Assembly: GCA_963575645.1 (NCBI GenBank)
Contig: OY754464.1
Span: 74,560,948-74,624,947 of the forward strand
Length of the DNA stretch: 64,000 nucleotides
Reading direction: 5' to 3'
Origin: Xanthostigma xanthostigma
Lineage: Eukaryota; Arthropoda; Insecta; Raphidioptera; Raphidiidae
Part shown: positions 10,915 through 20,424 of the stretch, in pieces
How the letters are laid out: every line of letters starts with the position of its first letter
How positions within the stretch are numbered: position 1 is the stretch's first letter
Program-made: the position numbers and the translations under genes
The notes under the pieces: generated by a model
The model's input: the letters and a program-made list of their open reading frames with translations, nothing else
The model's database searches: none
Told to the model about the DNA's origin: nothing

Positions 10915-12655
10915 GTGACGTCACTCTAAATCCAATATGGCGGACTTCTATATATGGTGGACTAATTTTATTATGCTTTCCTACAATATGGGTATCAAAT
11001 GAAAGGGCTTGCTGAGAATAACTCGTAAAATAACGTGACGTCACTCAAAAACCAATATGGCGGACTTCTAAAGATGGCGGACTAAGTTTTTTATGCTTTC
11101 CTACAATATGGGTATCAAATGAAAGGGCTTGCTGAAAATAACTCGAAAAATAAAGTGACGTCACTCTAAATCCAATATGGCGGACTTCTAAAGATGGCGG
11201 ACTAATTTTATTATGCTTTCCTACAATATGGGTATCAAATGAAAGGGCTTGCTGAGAATAGCTCGAAAAATAAAGTAACGTCACTCTAAATCCAATATGG
11301 CGGACGTCTAAAGATGGCGGACTAAGTTTATTATGCTTTCCTACAATATGAGTATCAAATGAAAGGGCTTGCTGAAAAAAACTCAAAAAATAAAGTGACG
11401 TCACTCTAAATCCAATATGGCGGACTTCTAAAGATGGCGGACTAATTTTATTATGCTTTCCTACAATATGGGTATCAAATGAAAGGGCTTGCTGAGAATA
11501 GCTCGAAAAATAAAGTGACGTCACTCTTAATCCAATATGGCGGACTTCTAAAGATGGCGGACTAATTTTATTATGCTTTCCTACAATATGGGTATCAAAT
11601 GAAAGGGCTTTCTGAGAATAGCTCGATAAATAAAGTGACGTCACTCTAAATCCAATATGACGGACTTCTAAAGATGGCGGACTAAGTTTTTTATGCTTTC
11701 CTACAATATGGGTATCAAATGAAAGGGCTTGCTGAAAATAACTCAAAAAATAAAGTGACGTCACTCTAAATCCAATATGGCGGACTTCTAAAGATGGCGG
11801 ACTAATTTTATTATGCTTTCCTACAATATGGGTATCAAATGAAAGGGCTTGCTGAGAATAGCTCGAAAAATAAAGTGACGTCACTCTTAATCCAATATGG
11901 CGGACTTCTAAAGATGGCGGACTAAGTTTATTATGCTTTCCTACAATATGGGTATCAAATGAAAGGGCTTGCTGAAAAAAACTCAAAAAAGAAAGTGACG
12001 TCACTCTAAATCCAATATGGCGGACGTCTAAAGATGGCGGACTAATTTTATTATGCTTTCCTGCAATATGGGTATCAAATGAAAGGGCTTGCTGAGAATA
12101 ACTCGAAAAATAAAGTGACGTCACTCTAAAACCAATATGGCGGACTTCTAAAGATGGCGGAATAATTTTATTATGCTTTCCTACAATATGGGTATCAAAT
12201 GAAAGGGCTTGCTGAGAATAGCTCGAAAAATAAAGTGACGTCACTCTAAATCCAATATGGCGGACGTCTAAAGATGGCGGACTAATTTTATTATGCTTTC
12301 CTACAATATAGGTATCAAATGAAAGGGCGTGCTGAGAATAACTCGAAAAATAAAGTGACGTAACTCTCAAACAAATATGGCGGAGTTCTAAAGATGGCGG
12401 ACTAAGTTTTTTATGCTTTCCTACAATATGGGTATCAAATGAAAGGGCTTGCTGTAAATAACTCGAAAAATAAAGTGAATTTACTCTAAGTCCAATATGG
12501 CGGACTTCTAAAGATGGCGGATTAATTTTATTATGCTTTCCTACAATATGGGTATCAAATGAAAGGGCTTGCTGAGAATAACTCGAAAAATAAAGTGACG
12601 TCACTTTTAATTCAATATGGCGGACTTCTAAAGAAGGCGGACTAAGCTTTTTTTA
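10915..12655. repeat. 120-bp satellite array, 14 full units
   Basis: 'GTGACG' recurs at exactly 120-bp steps from 10915 to 12595, without indels. Each unit holds TGACGTCA or a one-base variant plus two ATGGCGG motifs. The minus strand is open for 519 codons (12604-11045) as a 40-residue repeat; frequent loss of reading sense in copy 1 and the absence of a coding context argue against translation. Confidence 0.96.
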
Positions 12656-12985
12656 ATAAAGGGGTATGCGAATTGTCACGCAGTGAAACACGATGGGGCA
12701 GAGGTGGAGTTTTTAAAAAAATAATTCCGGGTGAACGATAAACGGGTATGCGAATTGTAATTCCGGGGTGAACGATAAAGGGGTATGCGAATTGTCACGC
12801 AGTGAAACACGATGGGGCAGAGGTGGAGTTTTTAAAAAAATAATTCCGGGTGAACGATAAACGGGTATGCGAATTGTAATTCCGGGGTGAACGATAAAGG
12901 GGTATGAGAATTGTCTCGCAGTGAAACGGGAAGGGGCAAATGTGGAGTTTTTAAAAAAACAATTTCGGGCTGATCGATAAATATA
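12656..12985 (-). repeat. ~83-bp tandem repeat, inverted relative to copy 1
   Basis: Units read 'GGGGTATGCGAATTGTCACG', 'CAGTGAAACACGATGGGGCA' and 'GGTGGAGTTTTTAAAAAAAT', the reverse complement of the 4851-5190 units, although the satellite to the left and the terminus to the right keep the same orientation in both A copies. Confidence 0.88.
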
Positions 12986-13080
12986 GGTACACCGATTTTC
13001 AAACAAAACACCGGGGTATATGATGTAAAATTTCGCGCCTTGTAATTCTTGAATTACTTGGGCATATACTCCCACTGGTT

Positions 13081-13450
13081 TTTCATACAGTGGAAAACAC
13101 TTTTTGTTTTGCTGACTATTTTGATTTTTCGAACAAAATTTACTTTCTACGTAGGTAAAATATACAATTTACATAGCATTCAAACAAAAACCAATCTAAC
13201 TATAAATTTGTTCAGTTAAACTTGTCCAGAGCAGAGAACAGTATGATTTGTTTTAAATTGATGTTATTTTGACGGCAGAAAAGTTTGTTACATTTCAATG
13301 TAATACTTTATATTTTGATTGTATTGAAACGTTCGTTGGTGTCGATTCAACCTGTGTACTTAGAACCAATTCAAGAATAACAATAGTTTACATAGGTATG
13401 CGATTTTATTTTGAAAAGAGAAATATGATCGTTTTTTTTAGTGTGAGGAA
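13081..13450. other. Short repeat fragment, otherwise nothing
   Basis: 13083-13135 ('CATACAGTGGAAAAC...') resembles 35403-35460. The remainder is AT-rich with no recognisable gene. Confidence 0.45.
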
Positions 13451-13454
13451 TTAA

Positions 13455-14236
13455 GGAGGTTGAGTTGTTTTACGAAGATAATGAAAAAAATCTGAAATAA
13501 TTTTTGACGTGATAACGTCTTATAAATTGATGAATCACCAATCTTATAAATTGATAAAACACCGGCTGCATGCACGAAAAAGTGTAACGTTCCTAAATCC
13601 TAACGTTCGTAACGCGTAACGTTCCGCCTGACCCTGTGCATGCTTTTTGCTAATTTCTCGCTCAATTTAAATCAGATCGGTTTGAAACCAGTCTTAAACG
13701 AAAGAGGAGAACATTTTACATAGATTTCGTATAACAGAATTTGCCTAAACAGTTTTTTTATACAAATTTATATAGAAAAATAGCTGTATAAATGCAACAT
13801 GAAAACGGCTGCATTTCTAATGTTTAATTCAATTTTTTGACATTAGTATTTTGTGAAATGCAACGCCTTCTAAGTTAAGTATTGGAATAACTAATTATTA
13901 TTAGAACATAATACTTTAACAGTTGCAAACGTCACTTTTGACATTTCTTATCATTCCGACACCAAGGATAAGCGGATTGAAAACAAATTTTGGGAGGTTT
14001 AGGTTATGTATTACGGAATACGTTATCACGTAAAACTATCGTCCGTAAACCGACTTTACAGACAACCAATTTTTTTAAATAGATTTTTTATGACAAAATT
14101 TTCTGTAAAAAATCCAAAATCTAAAGGAGATTTATAAAGTTAAAAATTAAAGAAAACTTTTACATGTAGTCTTATGGAAAATATGTCAACCTAGCAAGCA
14201 AACGGTACATTTTTTTTTGCAAATAACCAAATAATG
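13455..14236 (+). mobile_element. Family H TTAA-flanked element, copy 1, split by family B
   Basis: Starts after TTAA (13451-13454) with 'GGAGGTTGAG'. The pieces 13455-13500 and 14073-14236 together match 15207-15422 of the complete H copy. Family B sits between them, so B inserted into H. The right part beyond 14236 is lost. Confidence 0.75.
13501..14072 (-). mobile_element. Family B element, copy 2
   Basis: Reverse-complement copy, from 'TTTTGACGTGATAACGTC' to 'CTTTACAGACAACCAATTTT'. It lacks about 85 bp of the interior present in copy 1 and is inserted in family H. Confidence 0.82.
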
Positions 14237-14252
14237 CTCGGTTTAATTTCTT

Positions 14253-14428
14253 GGAAACATCTTGATATTTTATCTGGAATTATTGACGGAAATCATGGAA
14301 GGCCGGTACAGGAATTGCCATTTCTCAGCGAGAGGCAGCAGGAAAAAGTCCCAGTCACATCTGCCTTCGCCGGGATTCGAACCCGGTACCTCCCGAATGC
14401 GAGTCTATAGCTCTCACCACTACGCTAC
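14253..14428 (-). mobile_element. tRNA-derived SINE with 20-bp target duplication
   Basis: On the minus strand the head 'TGTAGCGTAGTGGTGAGAGC' (A-box region) and 'GGGTTCGAATCCC' (B box) form a tRNA-like unit with 'GACTCGCATTCGGGAGG' between them, followed by a ~105-bp body. The identical 20-mer AATGCTCGGTTTAATTTCTT flanks both ends (14233-14252 and 14429-14448), so the exact insertion is visible. Two further copies lie in tandem at 31571-31972. It is not a tRNA gene: no pairing acceptor stem. Confidence 0.88.
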
Positions 14429-14448
14429 AATGCTCGGTTTAATTTCTT

Positions 14449-14784
14449 AGATATAGGACTGGGCAGTACTTCCTTAGAACAGTGTCTGTATACATGAATG
14501 GAACAAAGGCTACGAGTTTGTGTGTGCGCATGGTGGGCATCTACAATCCTCCTGAGGATCACAGACCCACGTCGTAACATACTTTGATGTTGCATAATTT
14601 AGCGAGCAGTTCTTGCTTTTTCGCGCACTTCCTACCTACTATTTCCTCAGACGTCCCAGTCAATATTGGTGCTGTTTTACATAAAAACCGTTTTAAATCT
14701 TAATAAAAAAATAAAATATGTTAAAAAAACGTGTAGTTTTTGTTTGCTTTATGTAGATCTTGTAGGTATTTAAAAAATTATAGT
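14449..14784. other. No recognisable feature
   Basis: Unique sequence within the window; no gene, RNA or repeat recognised. Confidence 0.45.
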
Positions 14785-14788
14785 TTAA

Positions 14789-15202
14789 GAGTATTCGTCC
14801 CTGCAAACACCCCCTGCACCCTTCATCTCAAATCTTTTCCCCTCGCCTAAAAACGGTTCGCGGTCTCCCGACGCTATTTTTAAAGCTAGAGGGTTCTGGT
14901 AAACGCCAAATGACAGACAAAGAATCAGACTACAGATCCTTCAGGCGAATTTTTTGAAAAACAGTTTCGCCTACGTGTGAAATATTACGTAACTTATTAT
15001 TTTTTTCAAAAGGTTGTTTTCAGGAATTTTTTTTCAAAAAATTCGCCTGAAGGTTCTGTAGTCTGATTCTTTGTCTTTCATTTGGCGTTTACCAGAACCC
15101 TCTAGCTTTAAAAATAGCGTCGGGAGAGCGCGAACCGATTTTAGGCGAGGGGAAAAGATTTGAGATGAAGGGTGCAGGGGGTGTTTGCAGGGACGAATAC
15201 TC
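14789..15202. mobile_element. Family I foldback element, copy 1, flanked by TTAA
   Basis: Inverted arms of about 170 bp begin 'GAGTATTCGTCCCTGCAAAC' on the left and end with the complement on the right. TTAA occurs at 14785-14788 and 15203-15206, as for piggyBac-type or other TTAA-targeting elements. The right TTAA is also the left TTAA of the H element. No coding sequence. Confidence 0.9.
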
Positions 15203-15206
15203 TTAA

Positions 15207-15894
15207 GGAGGTTGAGTCGTTTTACGAAAATAATGAAAAAAATCTAAAATAAAGTTTTTTTAATAGATTTTTTATGACAAAATTTTCTGTAAAAAATCCA
15301 AAATCAGGAGATTTATAAAGTTAAAAATTAAAAAAAACTTTTACATGTAATCTTATGGAAAATATGTCAACCTAGCATGCAAACGGTACATTTTAATTTT
15401 TTGCAAATAACCAAATAATGTCAGCAGTTCCGAAAACTAACTATGTAACGCATCGATGTCTTACGCATATTTTAACATTTTATCCAGAGACTTTTAATCA
15501 ATAAAAAAAATTATTAAACCTTAGCACTTTTCGATTATGGACTTTTATTCTTGACAATTTTAACTGAATTTTCAACTTTTTACTGATTTAATTTTAATTT
15601 TTATTGCTTCTTAATTCTTTTTTTAATTATTTACTGCAAAAAATATGTAAAGTACAGATATTTACATAAATTTATTTTTTCTAACCTCACTTTGTACAAA
15701 AAATTCAAAAATTAGTCCATTAAGTAAAATACTCACTTAATTAATTAATATTAAAAAAAAATATTTATTTATGCCTTTATGACAATAATTTATTGGTATC
15801 ATCGACTTATAACCTTTTGTAAAAATTTATTATGGAAAAGTTCCTATTTAGAATTCGACTTACTTTTGATTGGGACTGTAACACATCAACCTCC
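15207..15894 (+). mobile_element. Family H TTAA-flanked element, copy 2 (complete)
   Basis: Begins 'GGAGGTTGAG' and ends 'CATCAACCTCC', a short terminal inverted repeat, between TTAA at 15203-15206 and 15895-15898. 688 bp, AT-rich, no open frame of note. The TTAA target suggests piggyBac relationship, but the termini are not the canonical piggyBac ones. Confidence 0.75.
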
Positions 15895-15903
15895 TTAAAA
15901 AAA

Positions 15904-16147
15904 CTAAAAAAACACGCTTTAATAGCAAACCGAAATAAAAAGGAGAATATAATTATTAACAAAACAATTCAATTATAGTAAAAAAACGTAGGGTGCTTGA
16001 TATTCATTAGTAACTATTTTTAAAATTAGAGTTATAATGAAAATATACTAATTGACATCCCTCGCTTTTTTCTAAAATTAAATTATTTTGTTAATAATTT
16101 ATTTCTATTTATTAGTTCGGTTTGCTATTAGAGCGTGTTTTTTTAAT
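15904..16147. mobile_element. Foldback MITE J
   Basis: The arm at 15907-15962 ('AACACGCTTTAATAGCAAAC' start) is the imperfect reverse complement of 16085-16145 ('GTTTGCTATTAGAGCGTGTT'). The spacer of about 120 bp has no features. Flanks are A/T runs, so the target duplication cannot be read. Confidence 0.85.
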
Positions 16148-17086
16148 TTTTCTAAACTATAATTACTTTCTTAATTTTTAGTCTCAAAACGACAATTTTT
16201 AAATTCGAACTTATTTTTATGAATTGTATTGTCATCGGCCTTTGACATGTATGCAAATCAAGTAAATCAGACTTCTCGAAATTGGTGAAAATTACGCTGA
16301 AAAATTCTTTACATACATACATACATAATACACACAATAGGTGCATTTATACATACATACAGGTAAAGCTAATAAAGGCGTGTTAATAGGATCTGAAATG
16401 AGACTATAAAGACAGACAACTCTTACTTTAAAACAATATTTTCCAACCTAAAACTTGACCGAATAATGTTTTTACGTTGGAAAAAAAAATCTCATGAAAA
16501 CAGTCCAGCGGTTCTCGAGTAAGTGGACAAACAACCAGATAGACGTTGTGTTTTATAAGGATAGAGATAAGAATAGATTCTTAAAGAAAGTTCACCAATG
16601 TTAACCTCAAAGCTAATCTTCAGTTTTCCACCGTTGATGCTGTTGTTGTTTCTTTTCTAGTAATCAAATTTACTGGTTTTTGACGTGAAAACTACAGCCA
16701 TAATATAGTCTTACTTTTTGTTTTTTATTTTATTTATATCAGCCGCGACTGCATTACGATCAATTCGGTGTCCATTTCACTATAGCATGTTGAACTTTAA
16801 ACAAGAATAAAGATTTTATTTCTCAAATTATTATCGGGCTATCGTTTAAGGCAGTGTTTTTTAATTTTTTTTTTTAACTTTAACTGTCGACTCTTCTATG
16901 AGTATATAAAAAACAAATTTATTCTCTCGTGAACCCCTGTTTCAAACTGTACAAGTAGTATCTAAAACCGAATTAATTATAATTTTCAGATGTACATTTG
17001 GTAATTACATACTTAGTTATTTTTTCGCCAACTTAACTACGGCGCGTTCGTCTTAGTCATCAGCCTCCTCGCCTTCCTTGTCTATA
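16148..17086. other. AT-rich stretch with a non-LTR-type tail at 16455-16570
   Basis: 16490-16560 ('CTCATGAAAACAGTCCAGCG', then 'GTTCTCGAGTAAGTGGACAA') resembles the 3' tails of insect non-LTR elements and SINEs. 16346-16375 shares 'TACATACATACAGGT.AAGC' with about 50758-50785. Nothing recognised in the rest. Confidence 0.45.
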
Positions 17087-17160
17087 CAGGTGATTTTTAA
17101 GTTGATTCTTTTTTTTTAACAGCGTGTAGAAATCAAATAGACGAACCAATATTTTAAGCA
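17087..17160 (+). mobile_element. Solo terminal repeat of family E
   Basis: 'CAGGTGATTTTTAAGTTGAT' followed by 'AACAGCGTGTAGAAATCAAA' matches the left terminus of E at 36430-36490. Preceded by TA. The rest of the element is absent. Confidence 0.75.
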
Positions 17161-17395
17161 AAAAAAATAAATAAATAAATAAAAAATGTCATCAAAAGGT
17201 ATTAAAATTACTATTTTTCTTGAAAGAACGACTTGATATTTTTACTGAAAACTGTATAAATGTGTCTGTTACTTGTTTAAAATTATACTGATTGAAAAAA
17301 TGTTTTTGAATTTTAAAGAACGAAAAACAGAACATTGATAAGTTTATGCTTGTTATAAAATAGTTTTTACAATTTTTCAATTAATTTGCTATATA

Positions 17396-18061
17396 CAGGA
17401 TGAGTCAGACCACCCGTATCAGTCGTTTTTTTCGAAAACAGTTAGTCGTAGAGAGTTGTGTCAAAAATCTGTATTATAAAAGCCCAAATGAAGAATCGAA
17501 TGGTGATACTTAATTTTAAAAGTCGGCATTTAAAATCTAGTTACCTAATTAAACAATGTCACAAATGTTCAAACTGACTTCAATTTAATTCTAAACACTG
17601 CGGAGCTCTTCTAGATATGTTATGAGTACCTGGAAGTATTTTCCGACAAAAAAAAACAATTGCAATTATTGAAAACTTATTGTGACATAGTTTAATTAGG
17701 TAACTAGATTTTAAATGCCGACTTTTAAAATTAAGTTTGTTATTCTGACATGTTAATTTAATAATTTCAAACGAATATTACTTAACAGGGGTGGCAGTAA
17801 CAAAAAAAAATGTCCTACAAAACTTGCTTATTTTTTAAAGATCTTTTCAACAATACCACTTTCGACCTATCGTGCCATTTAACATTCCGGAGTTCTGAAC
17901 ATTCCGGAGCAAACTAACAGGGAAGCCGACCTTTCCGGGGGAAAAAAATATCACCATTCGATTCTTCATTAGGGCTTTTATAATACAGATTTTTGACACA
18001 ACTCTCTACGACTAACCGTTTTCGAAAAAAACGACTGATACGGGTGGTCTGACTCACCCTG
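17396..18061. mobile_element. Mariner-type TIR element K
   Basis: The left TIR (17396-17508, 'CAGGATGAGTCAGACCACCC') is matched by the right TIR (about 17947-18061, ending 'GGGTGGTCTGACTCACCCTG') over about 115 bp. TA flanks both ends (17394-17395, 18062-18063). The core lacks transposase and carries element L. The 61-codon minus-strand frame inside the right arm is incidental. Confidence 0.92.
17509..17735. mobile_element. Foldback element L nested in K
   Basis: 'CTTAATTTTAAAAGTCGGCA' and onward (17509-17564) is the reverse complement of 17681-17735, with arms of about 55 bp. It begins exactly where the left TIR of K stops matching the right TIR, so it is probably an insertion within K. Confidence 0.82.
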
Positions 18062-18062
18062 T

Positions 18063-18129
18063 ATAGAGGACATACTCTCAATATCACAAGTGCCAACAAA
18101 AGAACAGATATTGAGAGTATGTCCTCTAT
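18063..18129. repeat. Perfect 23-bp inverted repeat
   Basis: 'ATAGAGGACATACTCTCAAT...' (18063-18085) pairs perfectly with 18107-18129 across a 21-base loop. It touches the TA target of element K, so one arm abuts a transposon end. Confidence 0.9.
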
Positions 18130-18661
18130 GTGACGTTAAACTCATTTATATCAAAGCCCAAATTGCCCTTTAGCAGCGCATAAACATTGCAAAAATCAGA
18201 AAAAATCTATCTGCGGATTACGGCCAGGCTGAACTTATTAAAAATTGTACAGTATTTAGTTGCGTATAGTCATCAGCTTTTGATATTGTTTGCACAGTTA
18301 CTGTTGTTTTCATTTACACGGGTTTTAGGTTACCTGAACAAATATAGTGTACAAGATGCGAGAGGATATTCTTTTCAACACGATAATATTTTATTTTATT
18401 GTACGGCAAATAGTTATGTCCGTTCAGATTTCTCTAATGATCACCTGCCCATGACAGACTACTCGTATCATTTATATAATAATAACATGTACATAGAAAG
18501 CTAGTCGGTTGTTATACTTGAGCATGAGGCATCATGTCTATAATAGTGATGGACTAAATAGTGTAAGAGCTAGCGACGTCGACGATTGGTCGACAATTTT
18601 TTTGATATTTTCTTTTCCTATTGAAGTTAGGTGGGATGCAGTACGTCTGGCACCTATATAT
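18130..18661. other. No recognisable gene
   Basis: Contains a 105-codon open frame (18187-18504) with hydrophobic stretches and no motif I know; I do not call it a gene. Confidence 0.4.
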
Positions 18662-18965
18662 TGTTGCGTGTTTCCTGTTGGGACGACTATGGGTTCTGTA
18701 GAATTTTCTAGCAACAACAACAATGGAAAACAGGTAGCCAAGAAAACACGACCTTCATAGAATTGCCTGGAGAAGCCAATGCAGGTTCTCGGCCCTTCTA
18801 GAAGATTGGATCAGGCGGGGATCGCAGCTATAAAATGCGAGCGGGTCGCTGGCATGAGACAGTTGTTCGTGAGTTGTTCATGTGTTGATACAAGTGCTCT
18901 GGCGTTGCGACATAAATCATTCAGTTATACTGTGAAGATAAATAAACTTTGGTGTGTGTAAATCA
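18662..18965 (+). mobile_element. Solo LTR, family N, copy 1
   Basis: Starts TGTTGCGTG like an LTR and contains TATAAAATGCGAGC (near 18828) as a promoter-like element and AATAAACTTTGG as a possible polyadenylation signal. It aligns along its length with 50757-50469 on the minus strand. No internal retroelement region follows on either side, so it is a solo LTR; the right end is decayed. Overlapping open frames are incidental. Confidence 0.72.
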
Positions 18966-19860
18966 AATCGTAAATGTATCAAATGACGTTAGATTTTTTT
19001 AAAATTAATTCTGACAGCTCTTGCGGGGTAACCATGAAATTGATAAAAAGATCTTACATACATTTTCTATGAATTTATAACCATTTAAATATATAGACAC
19101 CTTGATGAATCAAGCTAAAATAAAAGAAAAATAACTGTAAATGGAAACTAATGCAAGAGGAATAAAATTATTGTCGTAGGTCTGTGTCAAAATATCAATT
19201 TTTTAAAACAATATGAAGATACATGCAAAAAATTTTGTACGGGTACACTAGTATTAATTATTATTCTTTTAAAATTATTTATGACAGAATTGCAAATCTG
19301 TTAGAAACATTAAAGTACGAATATATTTGGGAGCTCTAAATATATTTCGACATTTAGTAAAAAGTAGAATAAGCGTAAATAGAATTTAAACTTAAAGAAA
19401 CTTGGTAAATCAATTTTAAACAACCACGTTTACAGCTCTTAAGATTTAATTAACTAATGACAAAACACTGAAACTTTTTTTAAATTCCGTCCAAGCTTTA
19501 AATATTTTAAGAGGAAGCATACTAACTTTGCATATAACTTCGTACAGTTCAAGGAAAAATAATATTGTGCCTCGATAGAATAAACATGAAATAAAGTGAG
19601 CTGTGGATGTAATGAGTTAAAAAATAAACCGCACAGATTACAAGCGTATTTACAAAAGTATGTTGGTAAAATCTTCTTTAAAAACTAATAAAAACAAAGT
19701 TGTGCGATGATTGTAAAAAATTAACACTCTACTCTCACTCGGTGTAAGCCATCGGTTTGTCTAAACGATCATTCTAAAGTCAAACCCACAGAAAACGGAC
19801 AAAATATTTTTCATTTTCATCTACAAAAAAGGGTTATTGAAAAGTCGAATAAAAATCTAG
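18966..19860. other. No recognisable feature
   Basis: AT-rich, unique within the window. Confidence 0.45.
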
Positions 19861-20260
19861 ACCGTTTATTATTTTCTTTTTTATTTGAGTATTTTCAAAT
19901 CTATATCTCATCAGGAAGTTAGTTTAAAATCAATTACAAAGTTCCGCCAAGGGCGTAGATAAGGGGAGAGTAAAGGAGGTAATTACCCCCCCAGGATCAT
20001 AATAATACAGAAATAAAACTGAATATAATACGAATACCTGGCTAAAAAATAAAATTTAAAAATACTTCTTGAAAAAAAAAAATGTAAAATTGGTTTGGGA
20101 ATTAATATTTTGCTTGACACCTTCCTTCGTGAGTATTCTTGTGTGATATTAATAAAACTTTAAAAAAAATATTGAATTTTTTTTGCTTTACTCCCCCTCA
20201 GGAAAAAAAATATCTACGCCCTTGAGTTCCGCCCGACATAAACGTGGTAAAAAGTCCAGT
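19861..20260 (-). repeat. Relative of the 153-bp repeat, split by an hAT-type MITE
   Basis: 19895-19947 plus 20225-20256 read, on the minus strand, as 'CCACGTTTATGTCGGGCGGA' then 'CTTTGTAATTGATTTTAAAC', matching the 54977-55430 tandem units. The interruption is the MITE at 19948-20224. Confidence 0.7.
19948..20224. mobile_element. hAT-type MITE with 8-bp target duplication
   Basis: The ends are CAAGGGCGTAGATA and TATCTACGCCCTTG, perfect 14-bp terminal inverted repeats. AGTTCCGC is duplicated at 19940-19947 and 20225-20232, the 8-bp target size of hAT transposons. 277 bp, non-coding, AT-rich core. The uninterrupted target can be seen in the 153-bp units near 55014. Confidence 0.93.
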
Positions 20261-20405
20261 ACCGAGCGAAAGCGAGAGCTACGGCAACGTCAAAAAGGGA
20301 ACGAAAAAACCCAAACGTCTACGAATCATGTGTAGGCAATACAGGAAGCTCGAAGTTTTCACGAAAAATTTTCGACGCGGACCCGAACTGCACCTTTCTT
20401 CAGTT
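20257..20405. other. Short GC-richer stretch, no feature
   Basis: Somewhat richer in GC than its flanks. No gene or repeat identified. Confidence 0.4.
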
Positions 20406-20424
20406 TTTATTCAATAATGAATAT

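Larger units (their letters stand above)
9834..13080 (+). mobile_element. Family A satellite-carrying element, copy 2
   Basis: Same order as copy 1: hairpin start at 9839, CTGTGAAT repeats, body, 120-bp satellite (10915-12655), ~83-bp repeat (12656-12985) and terminal part with 'GTAATTCTTGAATTAC'. Ends at 'CCCACTGGTT', the point where similarity to copy 1 stops. Differences: more satellite units, a 'TAAAATAATATTTGGGTGAC' triplication near 10730-10785, the ~83-bp repeat inverted, and no family C-like block before the end. Confidence 0.7.

Noticed and set aside
3484..12655. CRISPR-like repeat array
   Set aside because: Units are contiguous 120-bp repeats without unique spacers, and the context is eukaryotic.
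14366..14428. Functional tRNA gene
   Set aside because: It has good A and B boxes but no acceptor pairing and is bounded by a 20-bp target duplication together with a SINE body.
18187..18504. 105-residue hydrophobic protein gene
   Set aside because: No motif, no homologous copy and no supporting signals; length is within chance in AT-rich DNA with this many frames.
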